DNA of 64,000 bases from Gammaproteobacteria bacterium (GCA_013151045.1 JAADIY010000023.1:1-64000), one strand, 5' to 3'; numbered from the stretch's first letter, positions 1 through 9,868 are shown. Notes: generated from the sequence alone by a model not told the origin. Numbers and translations are program-made.

Positions 1-101
1 ATGGTGCCGTACTAACACCATGATTTTTAACGAGTATATTCCTGCTTTGGGAAATTACAACAAATCTGATACGCAGTGGCTGTTGTTTTATATATAAGAA
101 T

Positions 102-117
102 ATGTATAACTATACAG
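102..117 (+). promoter_or_regulatory. LexA (SOS) box upstream of integron integrase
   Basis: ATGTATAACTATACAG matches the CTGT-N8-ACAG type SOS box except for the first base; 37 bp before the intI ATG. Confidence 0.7.
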
Positions 118-153
118 TAGCAATGATAAGGTTGTGCTCAAGGAGGAGCTGCT

Positions 154-1143
154 ATGCATTCTATTCCCATTTTAATAAAACCGAAACCTGGCCGGTTTTT
201 AGATAATCTACGTAGCTGTATTCGTCTTCACGGTTTAGCGTACTCGACAGAAAAAACCTATGTCTACTGGGTGCGTTTTTTTATCCGCTTTCATAATAAG
301 CGTTACCCTGAAGAAATGGGAGAGTCGGAAGTGTCGGTATTTTTATCGTACATGGCGCTAGAGCGTAATGTATCACCCGCTACACAACGGACCGCCTTGA
401 ATAGTTTAGTCTTTTTATAGCGCAAATTTTTCGGGCGTCAAGAGTTTGATTTAGAATTTTGTTATGCGAAGCCGAATAAACGACTACCAACGGTATTTAG
501 TCATAATGAGGCATTACAGGTTATTGATAGGCTTAGTGGTAAATATCAGTTAATGGCAAGGCTCTTGTATGGGAGCGGCTTACGTGTCATGGAATGTTGC
601 CGGCTCAGAGTTCAAGATATTGATTTTGAGCAGAAGCAGTTGATTATCAGAGAAAGCAAGGGTTTAAAGTATAGGCAAACGCTGTTGCCTGATAGTTCGG
701 TTGAACCTTTGCGGCATATTCTTAAAAAAACTAAAGTAATACATGAGCAAGACTTGGCTCAGGGTTATGGTAAGGCTTATCTGCCTTATGCGTTAGAGCG
801 AAAATATCCGAGTGCGAACAAACTTTTTGCGTGGCAATATGTGTTTCCTGCTAAGCATGTTGCTATTGATCCGCGAGGCGGCGAAATAAGACGGCATCAT
901 ATTCACGAAACGACCATTCAGAGAAAAGTTCGAGTGGCGATCAGGCAAGCTGAAATTAATAAGCATGCGAGTACGCATACGTTTCGTCATAGCTTTGCAA
1001 CGCGATTACTTGAAAATGGTTACGACATTCGCACTATCCAGACCTTGTTAGGCCATTCTGATGTCAAGACTACGCAAATTTATACGCATGTAGTAAAGCG
1101 AGGTGGCCTAGGTGTGATAAGTCCTATAGATGCTTTTAGTTAA
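154..1143 (+). pseudogene. intI: Integron integrase (tyrosine recombinase) interrupted by an in-frame TAG at 418-420
   Basis: ORFs 154..420 and 553..1143 are in the same frame, separated only by TAG in ...[14 protein letters not shown]... C-terminal half has the IntI-specific insert ([21 protein letters not shown]...[21 protein letters not shown]) plus [39 protein letters not shown] with catalytic R/H/Y. Confidence 0.85.
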
Positions 1144-1188
1144 GTCACGGTAGCTCATTTCAGAAAAAAACTTGCTTTTTCTCATTAA

Positions 1189-1204
1189 CTGTATAAATAT
1201 ACAT
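1189..1204 (+). promoter_or_regulatory. LexA box 1 upstream of lexA
   Basis: CTGTATAAATATACAT, near-canonical SOS box. Confidence 0.75.
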
Positions 1205-1208
1205 GCAC

Positions 1209-1224
1209 ATGTATAAAAATACAG
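1209..1224 (+). promoter_or_regulatory. LexA box 2 upstream of lexA
   Basis: ATGTATAAAAATACAG, 20 bp from box 1; tandem arrangement typical of lexA autoregulation. Confidence 0.75.
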
Positions 1225-1230
1225 TACTGG

Positions 1231-1824
1231 ATGGTTATGCAGGAACTTACTGAAATACAGCGCAAAATTCTCGACTTTGTTCGAGAGTCACTGCAAGAAC
1301 GGCAGATGCCGCCAACCATGCGCGAAATCGCTGAATATATGGGCTATCGCTCTGATAACGCGGCTTATCAACATCTCAATGCCTTAAAGCGTAAAGGCTA
1401 TATAGAGATGGGTGGGCACTCTCGCGGAATTACATTGCTTGAAGAGTCTGGTATTCCAGTTGTCGGTAAAGTGGCCGCTGGTGAACCATTATTAGCAACC
1501 GAAAATATTGAAATGCATGTTGATATCGCTCATACCGTGTTTCACCCACAAGCTCATTATCTTTTACGTGTTGAAGGCATGAGTATGTGTGAGGTTGGCA
1601 TTCTTGATGGTGATTTATTAGCTGTGCATAAGACTAATGTTGCTGAAACCAATCAAATTGTTGTTGCGCGTATCGATGAGGAAGTAACGGTGAAACGTTT
1701 TCGTCAGCGTGGCAACATCGTCACATTATTACCAGAAAATGCTGACTTTGAACCCATTCGCGTAGATCTACGTGAGCAGTTTTTCGCAATAGAAGGCCGT
1801 ATGGTTGGCCTAATCAGACAATGA
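1231..1824 (+). CDS. lexA: LexA repressor
   Basis: Winged-helix N-terminus (LTEIQRKILDFVRESLQERQMPPTMREIAEYMGYRSDNAAYQHLNAL), Ala-Gly cleavage site (KVAAGEPLL), Ser (EGMSM) and Lys (VTVKRF) of the S24 peptidase dyad. Confidence 0.93.
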   Translation: MVMQELTEIQRKILDFVRESLQERQMPPTMREIAEYMGYRSDNAAYQHLNALKRKGYIEMGGHSRGITLLEESGIPVVGKVAAGEPLLATENIEMHVDIAHTVFHPQAHYLLRVEGMSMCEVGILDGDLLAVHKTNVAETNQIVVARIDEEVTVKRFRQRGNIVTLLPENADFEPIRVDLREQFFAIEGRMVGLIRQ

Positions 1825-2525
1825 CATTAAGACAGGCAGGTGACGTTATGATGACCAGTGAATTAGAAAGTCTATTGAATGCAACGCCATCATTATGGCG
1901 TGGACAAAACTATAGTGGCCACGTACGGAGCTTAAGCACAGGCTTTGATGAGTTAGATGAAGCCTTGCCAACAGGTGGTTGGCCACCTGGTGCGGTTGTC
2001 GAGCTAATGATTCCTGGTATGGGAGTAGGCGAACTTAGTATCTGGTTACCAGTGATTAAGCGTATGACGCAAGAGCAACGTTACGTCATTATTGCTAATC
2101 CACCTTATATGTCTTATGCGCCCGCATTAGCCAATGCTGGGGTCGATTTAGAATACGTTCGTTGGTTGTCACTCGATGATGAACAAGACACGCAATGGGC
2201 CTTAGAAAAAGCCTTGCGCAATCGAGAATGTGGTATGGCGTTGTGGTGGCCAGGCACTCAGCGTGGCGGCTTGAGTGATAGCGCAGTGCGTCGTTTACAA
2301 GCGGCCGCCAGAGAAGGCGAGTCATTATTAGGTTTGTATCGTATGACTACAGATGATTGTGCAATACGACAAAGCACATGGGCAGCACTGCGCTTGCAAC
2401 TGCGTATAAGACAAGAAGGTGGTCTTGATATAGATATTCTCAAAGCGCGAGGCAGCCATCATTGTCAGCGTGTCTCTATCGGTGAGCGTGTCGCTGAAGA
2501 AGAGGTGGGGTTGATTCACGCTTAG
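1821..2525 (+). CDS. imuA: ImuA-like translesion synthesis accessory protein (RecA/SulA-related)
   Basis: Overlaps lexA stop (ATGA); STGFDELDEALPTGGWPPGAVVELM and DIDILKARG motifs; lexA-imuA gene order. Confidence 0.8.
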   Translation: MTLRQAGDVMMTSELESLLNATPSLWRGQNYSGHVRSLSTGFDELDEALPTGGWPPGAVVELMIPGMGVGELSIWLPVIKRMTQEQRYVIIANPPYMSYAPALANAGVDLEYVRWLSLDDEQDTQWALEKALRNRECGMALWWPGTQRGGLSDSAVRRLQAAAREGESLLGLYRMTTDDCAIRQSTWAALRLQLRIRQEGGLDIDILKARGSHHCQRVSIGERVAEEEVGLIHA

Positions 2526-2526
2526 T

Positions 2527-2551
2527 TTAAACCTGGGAGGTTGGGGTTTAA
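2527..2551 (+). terminator. Possible hairpin after imuA
   Basis: TTAAACC (2527-2533) / GGTTTAA (2545-2551) directly after the stop codon; weak T tract. Confidence 0.3.
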
Positions 2552-2881
2552 CTTTAGCCCTAGACCGCAAAATTAAAGTTCGACTTCTCAGTAGCCTAAA
2601 GTCAAATTAATTATATTCAAGTTGCGGCGATTCCGTTGATAAATGTCTTTTCTTTTTTTGATGGAGACACATAATCTCTTGATTCATCAGAGCCGAGAGG
2701 GCTTTTTCTTTTGACGGTGATTGCCTGTGAATCAGGCAGCGTGAATATTAATATGTCGGGTAGGTTAACTGCAATGGCAGACGACATTATGAATAGTCGA
2801 AGGGTAATTGCAGTTAGAAGTTAACACGAGGCTAGTCATCCAAATTAGTGTTATGTCAGCGACATGCTGGCATGAGACATC

Positions 2882-2932
2882 ATGTTAAGCGATCAGGACA
2901 TCGAGTCCGTGCTGGCCTATATCGCCAGCTAG
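2882..2932 (+). pseudogene. Possible remnant of a c-type cytochrome C-terminus
   Basis: ATG-LSDQDIESVLAYIAS-stop resembles the terminal helix of small c-type cytochromes; no CXXCH or upstream coding sequence in frame. Confidence 0.35.
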
Positions 2933-3050
2933 TGGTCAGTTGAGATACAAAAAATACAGCGCGAAATTAACGAGTGATCAAACCGGTAGCAGGCGAAATA
3001 AACGGTTGTCTGCTAGCAAAATATCAGGTGCGGTGCTGCCTCTTGAGTAA

Positions 3051-4442
3051 TCAACTTGAGCGATCAGCGGGGCCGGGCAGGCTGATGCGAAACTGTGTGC
3101 TGGTTTCATCGGAGGTGGCGACAATCGTCCCGCCATGTGCTTCGACTATCGATTTAACAATGGCCAGGCCTAGTCCGGCGCCCTCGCCACTGCGCTGGCG
3201 TGAAGGATCGGTGCGGTAAAAACGGTCGAAAATTTTGCCTAGGTGTTCGGCGGAGATAGGTGTCCCAGGGTTTTCCACCACTATAATCACATCGTTTCCG
3301 GCATCACTGAGCTTTACCTCCACACTGTTGTCCGCCGGTGTGTGGCGGATGGCATTGGACAGCAGATTGCTGAGTGCGCGGCGCAGCATCAGGCTGTCGC
3401 CCTGGACCTGAGCATTACCATTTAGCGTTAGCGAGACATGACATTCTTCCGCCCAGGCCCCGTAATAGTCAAACAAGTTGGCTATTTCACTTTTTAGATC
3501 AACCGCTTCGGTATTGGGTGTGTGGCGGACGTTGTCGGCCTTGGCCAAAAAAAGCATATCGCCAATCATCTGCGCCATGCGTTCGTACTCTTCTATATTG
3601 GAGTAGAGGATCTCCTGATATTCCTCGGCATTGCGCGTCTGCGACAGGGCAACCTGGGTTTGGGTCATCAGATTGGTCACTGGGGTGCGCAGCTCGTGAG
3701 CAATGTCAGCAGAAAAATTGGCAAGTCGGCTGAAGGCTTGTTCCAAGCGCTGCAATAGCTCATTGAACGACGTAGCCAGTTCGGTGAGTTCAGCAGGAAG
3801 TGTTTCTGGGGTGAGGCGGGTATTTAACTCGTTAGCGCTGATGTGGCTGATGCGGTCAACGATATTGTGTAATGGCCGATGGCCATGGCGCACGACAAGC
3901 CAGCCCATCACGCCTGTTATGATGATGCCACAGACAATCATCAGCCACAGCGTGTGACGAAAGCCGGCAAGAAAGTGGAGATGAAAGTCGATAGCAACGG
4001 CGATGACGAGGGTGTAGACATCGTCGCCTTTGCCAGTAACTTGCTGGATAAAAACACGGTAGTTATGTTTGCCGTCGGACCATTGTTGCAGCACGCCCTG
4101 TTGGAGTCCGCCGCTTGGCTGTGGTATCAACGAAAGATCAGGGCCGGGGCTGGAATACAAGCGTTGCCCGGCGGCATCGGTAATCAGCAGTAAGGCGTCG
4201 TGATGCCCGACCAGCATATCGCTAAAACGCTGTTTGATATGTGTTAAATCGTGATTGGGTTGTAGCGTCGAGAGCGTTCGTTTTACCGTCTGGGCGATGA
4301 CTTTGATCTCCTTACCGTCTTCGCGCGCAAAATGCTCGCCGAGTGAGCGTTCGATAACCCAGCCGAAGGTCAGCAGCACCACAGCAGCAACGGCGCTGAA
4401 TAAAAAGGTCAGTCGTAATGTCAGGGAGGTGGGACGCTTCAT
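3051..4442 (-). CDS. cusS: Heavy-metal sensor histidine kinase (CusS-like)
   Basis: Two TM helices, HAMP, ADIAHELRTPVTNL H-box, GLGLAIVKSIVEAHGG G-box; next to OmpR-type regulator and CopA oxidase. Confidence 0.85.
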   Translation of the reverse strand: MKRPTSLTLRLTFLFSAVAAVVLLTFGWVIERSLGEHFAREDGKEIKVIAQTVKRTLSTLQPNHDLTHIKQRFSDMLVGHHDALLLITDAAGQRLYSSPGPDLSLIPQPSGGLQQGVLQQWSDGKHNYRVFIQQVTGKGDDVYTLVIAVAIDFHLHFLAGFRHTLWLMIVCGIIITGVMGWLVVRHGHRPLHNIVDRISHISANELNTRLTPETLPAELTELATSFNELLQRLEQAFSRLANFSADIAHELRTPVTNLMTQTQVALSQTRNAEEYQEILYSNIEEYERMAQMIGDMLFLAKADNVRHTPNTEAVDLKSEIANLFDYYGAWAEECHVSLTLNGNAQVQGDSLMLRRALSNLLSNAIRHTPADNSVEVKLSDAGNDVIIVVENPGTPISAEHLGKIFDRFYRTDPSRQRSGEGAGLGLAIVKSIVEAHGGTIVATSDETSTQFRISLPGPADRSS

Positions 4443-5129
4443 CTATGTATTGTCATCCGGTAGATCGATCATATAGCCCATGCCGCGTATTGTCTGAATC
4501 AGTTTGGGTTCAAAATGATCATCGACTTTGCCGCGCAGGCGGCGTATGGCAACGTCGATGACATTGGTGTCGCTATCGAAATTCATGTCCCAGACTTGGG
4601 AAGCGATCAGCGACCGCGGCAGCACCTCGCCCTGACGTCGCACCAGCAGTTCGAGCAGAGAGAACTCCTTGGCGGTGAGGCGAATGTGGCGGCCGCCGCG
4701 GCTAACACGGTGACGTGCCAGATCCAGTTCCAGGTCGCCGATGCTCAAATACAATTCAGTGGCAGGGACCGCCCCACGCCGCAGCAAGGTGCGGACGCGT
4801 GCCAGCAGCTCAGCGAAGGCAAAGGGTTTCACCAGGTAATCATCGGCGCCCAATTCCAGTCCCTTGACTCGATCATCGACGCTGTCGCTAGCGGTGAGAA
4901 ACAGTACAGGCGCCTCCTTACCGGCTTCGCGCAATGATTTTAGAATCCACCAGCCATTCACGTCCGGCAGCATGACATCAAGAATGAGCAGATCATAGGG
5001 TTCGGTCATGGCCAGATGGTAGCCATCCATTCCGTTGCGTGCCAGATCAACGACATAACCGGCCTCGCTCAGCCCTTGTTTGAGATACTCGCCGGTTTTG
5101 ATCTCGTCTTCGACAATTAAAAGTTTCAT
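4443..5129 (-). CDS. cusR: OmpR-family copper response regulator (CusR/CopR-like); ORF track extends to 5159
   Basis: [33 protein letters not shown] receiver start and C-terminal winged helix; pairs with the adjacent kinase. Confidence 0.87.
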   Translation of the reverse strand: MKLLIVEDEIKTGEYLKQGLSEAGYVVDLARNGMDGYHLAMTEPYDLLILDVMLPDVNGWWILKSLREAGKEAPVLFLTASDSVDDRVKGLELGADDYLVKPFAFAELLARVRTLLRRGAVPATELYLSIGDLELDLARHRVSRGGRHIRLTAKEFSLLELLVRRQGEVLPRSLIASQVWDMNFDSDTNVIDVAIRRLRGKVDDHFEPKLIQTIRGMGYMIDLPDDNT

Positions 5130-5397
5130 CGCTTGCCCCGTGTCTGTTTTGCCAATCACACCTTAACTAACCACGTCAGGATTACCAGGTCGTATTCAAA
5201 TAAAACGCTGTCATAAAACCCATGCCGGCTCGGCGCTGGCATCGACCGTGGTCAAAGACTCCGGGTATATCGACTCCACCCCAATAAATAGGTGTTTTCC
5301 TGCCTATTTTTATAGACATTTCCTTCCTGGTGGCCAGCTACCCATATTGTTGCAAAACAGATTAACCGATGCACTCTGCCATTGAGATGACACCAGC

Positions 5398-5413
5398 ATG
5401 ACAAAATTGTAAT
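5398..5413 (+). promoter_or_regulatory. Cop/Cus box
   Basis: ATGACAAAATTGTAAT, near-perfect dyad (ATgACAA-AA-TTGTaAT) resembling CopR/CusR sites, between divergent cusR and copA. Confidence 0.65.
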
Positions 5414-5495
5414 GGACCTGTCATCTCAGAGTCAGAGGCTGATCATTATTATTCACCTTACGAGAGTAGCAAACCTGTCCAGAGGGATACAAAAG

Positions 5496-7292
5496 ATGAA
5501 GCACAAGGCGCTGAACCAAACACAATATCATTCCAGTTTGTTGCCAGATACAGGTCGGCGCCGGTTTGTTCAGGGTATGGCTGCTGGGAGTTTGTTGCTT
5601 GGTCTAGCGCCATGGTCCAAATCCGCGCTGGCAACAGCCTCGGCGCAAACCCTCACCGGGCTAGCCCCAGTGCTGGCGGGCACCGAGTTTGACCTTAGTG
5701 TGGCAGAGACCGCTGTCAACTTTACTGGCAGAGCGCGCATGGCGACGACTATTAATGGCTCGATTCCAGCCCCTACCTTGCGCTGGCGCGAGGGCGAGAC
5801 CGTTACCATCCGCGTCACTAACCACTTAAAGGTGTCTACCTCGCTTCATTGGCACGGCATTATCCTGCCTTATCAGATGGACGGGGTGCCGGGCATCAGC
5901 TTCACCGGCATTGCCCCGGGTGAAACCTTTACTTATCGCTTTAAGGTAGGGCAAAGCGGAACCTACTGGTATCACTCGCATAGTGGCTTTCAGGAACAGA
6001 CGGGTATGTATGGCGCTATCATCATCGATCCGGCGCTGCCCGAGAATGTTCGTGTTGATCGTGATTACGTGGTGCAGTTATCCGACTGGACCGACGAAGA
6101 CCCCATGGTGGTGTTCGCCAAGCTCAGGAAAATGAGCGCCTACTATAATTTTAAGCAGCCGACGGTAGCGGACTTTTCGCGTGATGTTGGCGACATGGGC
6201 ATGAAAGGCGCTCTCGGCAAACGGCGTATGTGGAACCGCATGCGCATGAACCCCACCGACCTGGCGGATATATCCGCCTATACCTATACCTATCTTATGA
6301 ACGGTACGACGCCGGATGATAACTGGACGGCCATGTTCAAACCGGGTGAGCGGGTGCGCCTGCGTTTTATCAGCAGTGGTACCCAGAGTTTCTTCGATGT
6401 ACGCATTCCTGATCTCAAGATGACTGTGGTGCAGGTGGATGGTGTCAATGTTGAGCCGGTCACTGTTGATGAATTCCGTTTCGGCCCCGGCGAAACCTAT
6501 GACGTGATTGTCGAGCCCAAAGATGATCGTGCCTATACTCTCTTCGCACAGGACATGGGACGCTCCGGTTTTGCCCGCGGCACGCTCACTGCACGGCCCG
6601 GGCTGGAAGCCGAAGTGCCCGCCCTCGAAAAAATTGAATGGCTGACCATGCGCGACATGATGGGCAATATGGCGGGCATGGCTGGAATGAATGAGATGGC
6701 CGGTATGGATCACAGCGCTCACGCCATGACTGGCGATGCCGCGATGGCAGACATGACAGGAGCCAATGCGGTGCATGTGCGTCACGCCCGAACCGAATAT
6801 GGTCCCAGTGTCGACATGCGCGTCAATTCACCGCGGACCAATCTCGATGATCCCGGTATCGGCTTGCGCAACAATGGCCGCCGGGTATTGACCTATGCTG
6901 ATTTACACACCATTGGCGGGCCACTCGACTCCCGCGGTGCCGAGCGCGAGATCGAACTGCATCTTACCGGCAATATGGAGCGCTACACCTGGTCCTTCGA
7001 CGGACTCGAGTTTGGCAAGTCAACGCCGATACACTTCCGCCACGGTGAGCGACTGCGCGTGATTCTGCATAACGACACCATGATGACCCACCCCATGCAC
7101 TTGCATGGCATGTGGAGTGAGCAGGAAACAGCGGACGGAGAGTTCCTGGCGCGCCGTCACACCATCAGCGTGCAGCCGGCACAACGCATCAGTTTTTTGG
7201 TCACCGCCGATGCCCTAGGTCGTTGGGCCTGGCATTGTCATCTGCTTTATCACATGGACGCGGGTATGTTCCGCGAAGTCGTGGTGGCTTAA
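5496..7292 (+). CDS. copA: Multicopper oxidase, copper resistance CopA (ORF track starts at 5412)
   Basis: Tat signal GRRRFVQGMAAGSLLLG, copper ligands LHWHG, WYHSHSG, HPMHLHG, HCHLLYHMDAGM, Met-rich MAGMAGMNEMAGMDHSAHAM; start chosen after the cop box. Confidence 0.92.
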   Translation: MKHKALNQTQYHSSLLPDTGRRRFVQGMAAGSLLLGLAPWSKSALATASAQTLTGLAPVLAGTEFDLSVAETAVNFTGRARMATTINGSIPAPTLRWREGETVTIRVTNHLKVSTSLHWHGIILPYQMDGVPGISFTGIAPGETFTYRFKVGQSGTYWYHSHSGFQEQTGMYGAIIIDPALPENVRVDRDYVVQLSDWTDEDPMVVFAKLRKMSAYYNFKQPTVADFSRDVGDMGMKGALGKRRMWNRMRMNPTDLADISAYTYTYLMNGTTPDDNWTAMFKPGERVRLRFISSGTQSFFDVRIPDLKMTVVQVDGVNVEPVTVDEFRFGPGETYDVIVEPKDDRAYTLFAQDMGRSGFARGTLTARPGLEAEVPALEKIEWLTMRDMMGNMAGMAGMNEMAGMDHSAHAMTGDAAMADMTGANAVHVRHARTEYGPSVDMRVNSPRTNLDDPGIGLRNNGRRVLTYADLHTIGGPLDSRGAEREIELHLTGNMERYTWSFDGLEFGKSTPIHFRHGERLRVILHNDTMMTHPMHLHGMWSEQETADGEFLARRHTISVQPAQRISFLVTADALGRWAWHCHLLYHMDAGMFREVVVA

Positions 7293-7328
7293 ATGATGCG
7301 CGAACAGACACAGAAAAAAGGAAACATT

Positions 7329-8345
7329 ATGTTACGCCAATTCAGCATTAGCTTTGCTATGGCATTAACTCTAGGCTCGCAACCAATCTGGGCGCAAGAG
7401 ACGACAGACGTCGACCCTCACGCCGGCCATGGCTCGAGCGCTACGCCGATGGACGGCATGAAGCACAAATCGATGTCCGACGGTGATATGAGCATGGACG
7501 GCATGGATATGAAAGGCGAAAGGGGTCATCACACAGACGTGCATGGCGATGAGACTATGGACAAGCAGATGGATGGCATGGGTTCAATGTCTGAGCAAGG
7601 GGCTCTTGGAGCGCCAAGAGTGCAAGGTGGTAAACCACCGCTCGATGCGCGTGATCCACACGCTTACTCAGGTGGTTATGACTTTCGTCCCACACCTCGG
7701 CTACGCCTTGGTGATGAACATAGCCTGGGTGCGCTATGGGTTGACCGTTTCGAGATGGTGCGTAGTTCAAACAACACTTCTGCGGCCTATGATCTACAGG
7801 GCTGGTACGGCCGCAATTATGATCGCGTCGTGATCAAGGCCGAAGGTGACTACGATAATGGCAAGTTGGAGAGTTCGGATACCGAGCTGCTGTGGAGTCA
7901 TGCCGTGAGCGGTTATTGGGATGCCCAACTGGGTGCCCGTTACGACAGTGGCGATGGGCCGAACCGGGGCTGGCTTGCTGTTGGCATGCAGGGTCTGGCG
8001 CCCTATTGGTTTGAACTGGATATTACCGCCTATGTTGGTGACAGTGGTCGCACCGCAGTGGGTCTGGAAGCCGTATACGAGCTGTTGTTCACTCAGAAAC
8101 TGATTTTTCAGCCACGCCTGGAAGCCATGGCATACGGCAAGTCTGATGATGCGCGCGGCCTGGGTTCCGGCTTGTCGGATCTGGCGTTGGGCTTGCGGCT
8201 GCGCTACGAGATCAGGCGTGAATTCGCGCCCTACGTTGGTGTCGAGTGGGCCGGTACATTTGGTGGTACGGCTGATAATGTTCGCAATGAAGGGCAGGAC
8301 ACCAGCGAAGCGAGGGCTGTGGCAGGTGTTAGGTTCTGGTTTTGA
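7329..8345 (+). CDS. copB: Copper resistance protein B (outer membrane)
   Basis: Signal peptide, His/Met-rich N-terminal region, then CopB-type beta-barrel ending in aromatic residue (VRFWF); AAGGA RBS. Confidence 0.9.
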   Translation: MLRQFSISFAMALTLGSQPIWAQETTDVDPHAGHGSSATPMDGMKHKSMSDGDMSMDGMDMKGERGHHTDVHGDETMDKQMDGMGSMSEQGALGAPRVQGGKPPLDARDPHAYSGGYDFRPTPRLRLGDEHSLGALWVDRFEMVRSSNNTSAAYDLQGWYGRNYDRVVIKAEGDYDNGKLESSDTELLWSHAVSGYWDAQLGARYDSGDGPNRGWLAVGMQGLAPYWFELDITAYVGDSGRTAVGLEAVYELLFTQKLIFQPRLEAMAYGKSDDARGLGSGLSDLALGLRLRYEIRREFAPYVGVEWAGTFGGTADNVRNEGQDTSEARAVAGVRFWF

Positions 8346-8521
8346 GTGCAGGGCAGTTTGCTAGATACGGCATCGCATGGTGGCGTAAACAGCAAATGAT
8401 ATTTCGGTTCAAAACCGTGGGCGGTAAGACGAGAATGAGGGATGCTTTAAAGAGTTATTAGGCGCTTGCAAATACAAGCTGTTACAACACGGGGTTTAAA
8501 CCGACGCAGGAGAGGACAGTT

Positions 8522-9118
8522 ATGGCGATCATCATCGCCTCTGAAGGGCATAAGTTCCCCTGGTATGTGAAGCTCTTCTTCTGTAACCAGAAACGCAAAT
8601 ATGGTGCAGTGCTGGAACCGGCACGCTTGTGGGGGCGATCACCCAAGGTGTTCGCGGCTTTGGCCTTGCTTTACGGCGCTTTCGATCGTGGTTCCTCACC
8701 GCTGGCGCCGGCCTTGCGTACCCTGGTCACGGTACGAGTTTCTCAGATCAATGGGTGTCCTTTTTGTGTTGATATTAATTCGGCCACGGCGCTGAAACGC
8801 GGCGTTAGCAATGACAAGCTCAGCACCCTTGCTGACTATGCCAACAGCGGCCTCTACAGCGATGAAGAAAAGGCGGCCCTGGTCTATGCCGAGGCGGTTA
8901 CCTACAGCGACCGTCAGCCTACCGAAGAGCACTTTGAGGCGCTGCGTTGTTACTTTGATGACGACGCCATCATTGAGCTTACTGGTTTGATCGGTTTTCA
9001 GAACATGTCGAGCAAGTTCAACGCCGCGCTGGGTGTCGAGCCGCAGGGTTTTTGTCTGATTGCCCCGCAACCGGCGATGAAAAAATTAAAAAAAGAGGCA
9101 CACGATGCCACGGCTTAG
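8522..9118 (+). CDS. Carboxymuconolactone decarboxylase / AhpD-like protein
   Basis: VSQINGCPFCVDINSATALKRGVSNDKL CxxC-type AhpD motif. Confidence 0.85.
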   Translation: MAIIIASEGHKFPWYVKLFFCNQKRKYGAVLEPARLWGRSPKVFAALALLYGAFDRGSSPLAPALRTLVTVRVSQINGCPFCVDINSATALKRGVSNDKLSTLADYANSGLYSDEEKAALVYAEAVTYSDRQPTEEHFEALRCYFDDDAIIELTGLIGFQNMSSKFNAALGVEPQGFCLIAPQPAMKKLKKEAHDATA

Positions 9119-9229
9119 TGACACTTATCCGGTGCGCTGTCTGGCGACGGTTAGCTGCAACGCTTGTGCTGCGCCATTAAATAATAACCAATATTATATA
9201 TCTATTTATATTCAGGTCAGGAGTATTGA

Positions 9230-9835
9230 ATGTTAGAAATTATCCCCAATTGGCACCCGATTTTTGTTCACTTTACCGTTGCCTTGTTGTCGCTGGCGGC
9301 AGGACTTTTTGTGGTGACACCGTTTGTGTCATCACCGCTAAAGGAGCAATGGCAGATCGTTTCCCGCTGGGCCTTATGGTTTGGCGCCGGGTTTGCCATT
9401 GTCACTGGCCTCACCGGGCTTTACGCCTATAACACCGTTACCCATGACACGCCTTCTCACCTGGCCATGACCGATCATCGTAACTGGGCGATTGCCACTA
9501 TTGTGCTGTTTTTGGCATTAGCAAGCTGGTCCATTGTCTGGGCGCGCAAGAACAAACCTCTTGGTATGGCGTTTGTGGTGTGTATAGCAATAGCAGGTGC
9601 TGTTTTGGCATCCACGGCCTGGCATGGTGGTGAAGTGGTTTATCGCTATGGCTTGGGCGTGATGTCGCTGCCCAAAGCTGAGGGGGACGGTCATGCGCAT
9701 GGTGTAGGTAATGACCATGGTGCTGCGGATCAAAATGCGCAAGAAAGTCATGGCAGTCATGCAATCAGCAGCGATAAAGGTTCTGCCGGTAGCGATGTCA
9801 TGTCTGCGGATGATGGTCAAGATCATGCGCATTAG
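9230..9835 (+). CDS. DUF2231-type membrane protein with His-rich tail
   Basis: MLEIIPNWHPIFVHFTVALLSLAAGLF, four TM helices, tail GDGHAHGVGNDHGAADQNAQESHGSHA. Confidence 0.7.
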   Translation: MLEIIPNWHPIFVHFTVALLSLAAGLFVVTPFVSSPLKEQWQIVSRWALWFGAGFAIVTGLTGLYAYNTVTHDTPSHLAMTDHRNWAIATIVLFLALASWSIVWARKNKPLGMAFVVCIAIAGAVLASTAWHGGEVVYRYGLGVMSLPKAEGDGHAHGVGNDHGAADQNAQESHGSHAISSDKGSAGSDVMSADDGQDHAH

Positions 9836-9868
9836 CATTTATGCGGTGAGTACGTATAGGAGTTTGTC

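Noticed and set aside
5286-5309. AAATAGG/CCTATTT hairpin in the cusR-copA spacer, considered as a terminator
   Set aside because: Lies between divergent promoters with no transcript to end; only 7 bp and AT-rich.
6078-6785. His-rich 235-aa minus-strand ORF opposite CopA oxidase
   Set aside because: His codons arise as reverse complements of ATG/GTG-rich Met-motif DNA; antisense artefact.
9105-9236. Small ORF overlapping the end of the AhpD-like gene and the start of the DUF2231-like gene
   Set aside because: No ribosome-binding site and low-complexity AT-rich second half; probably chance.
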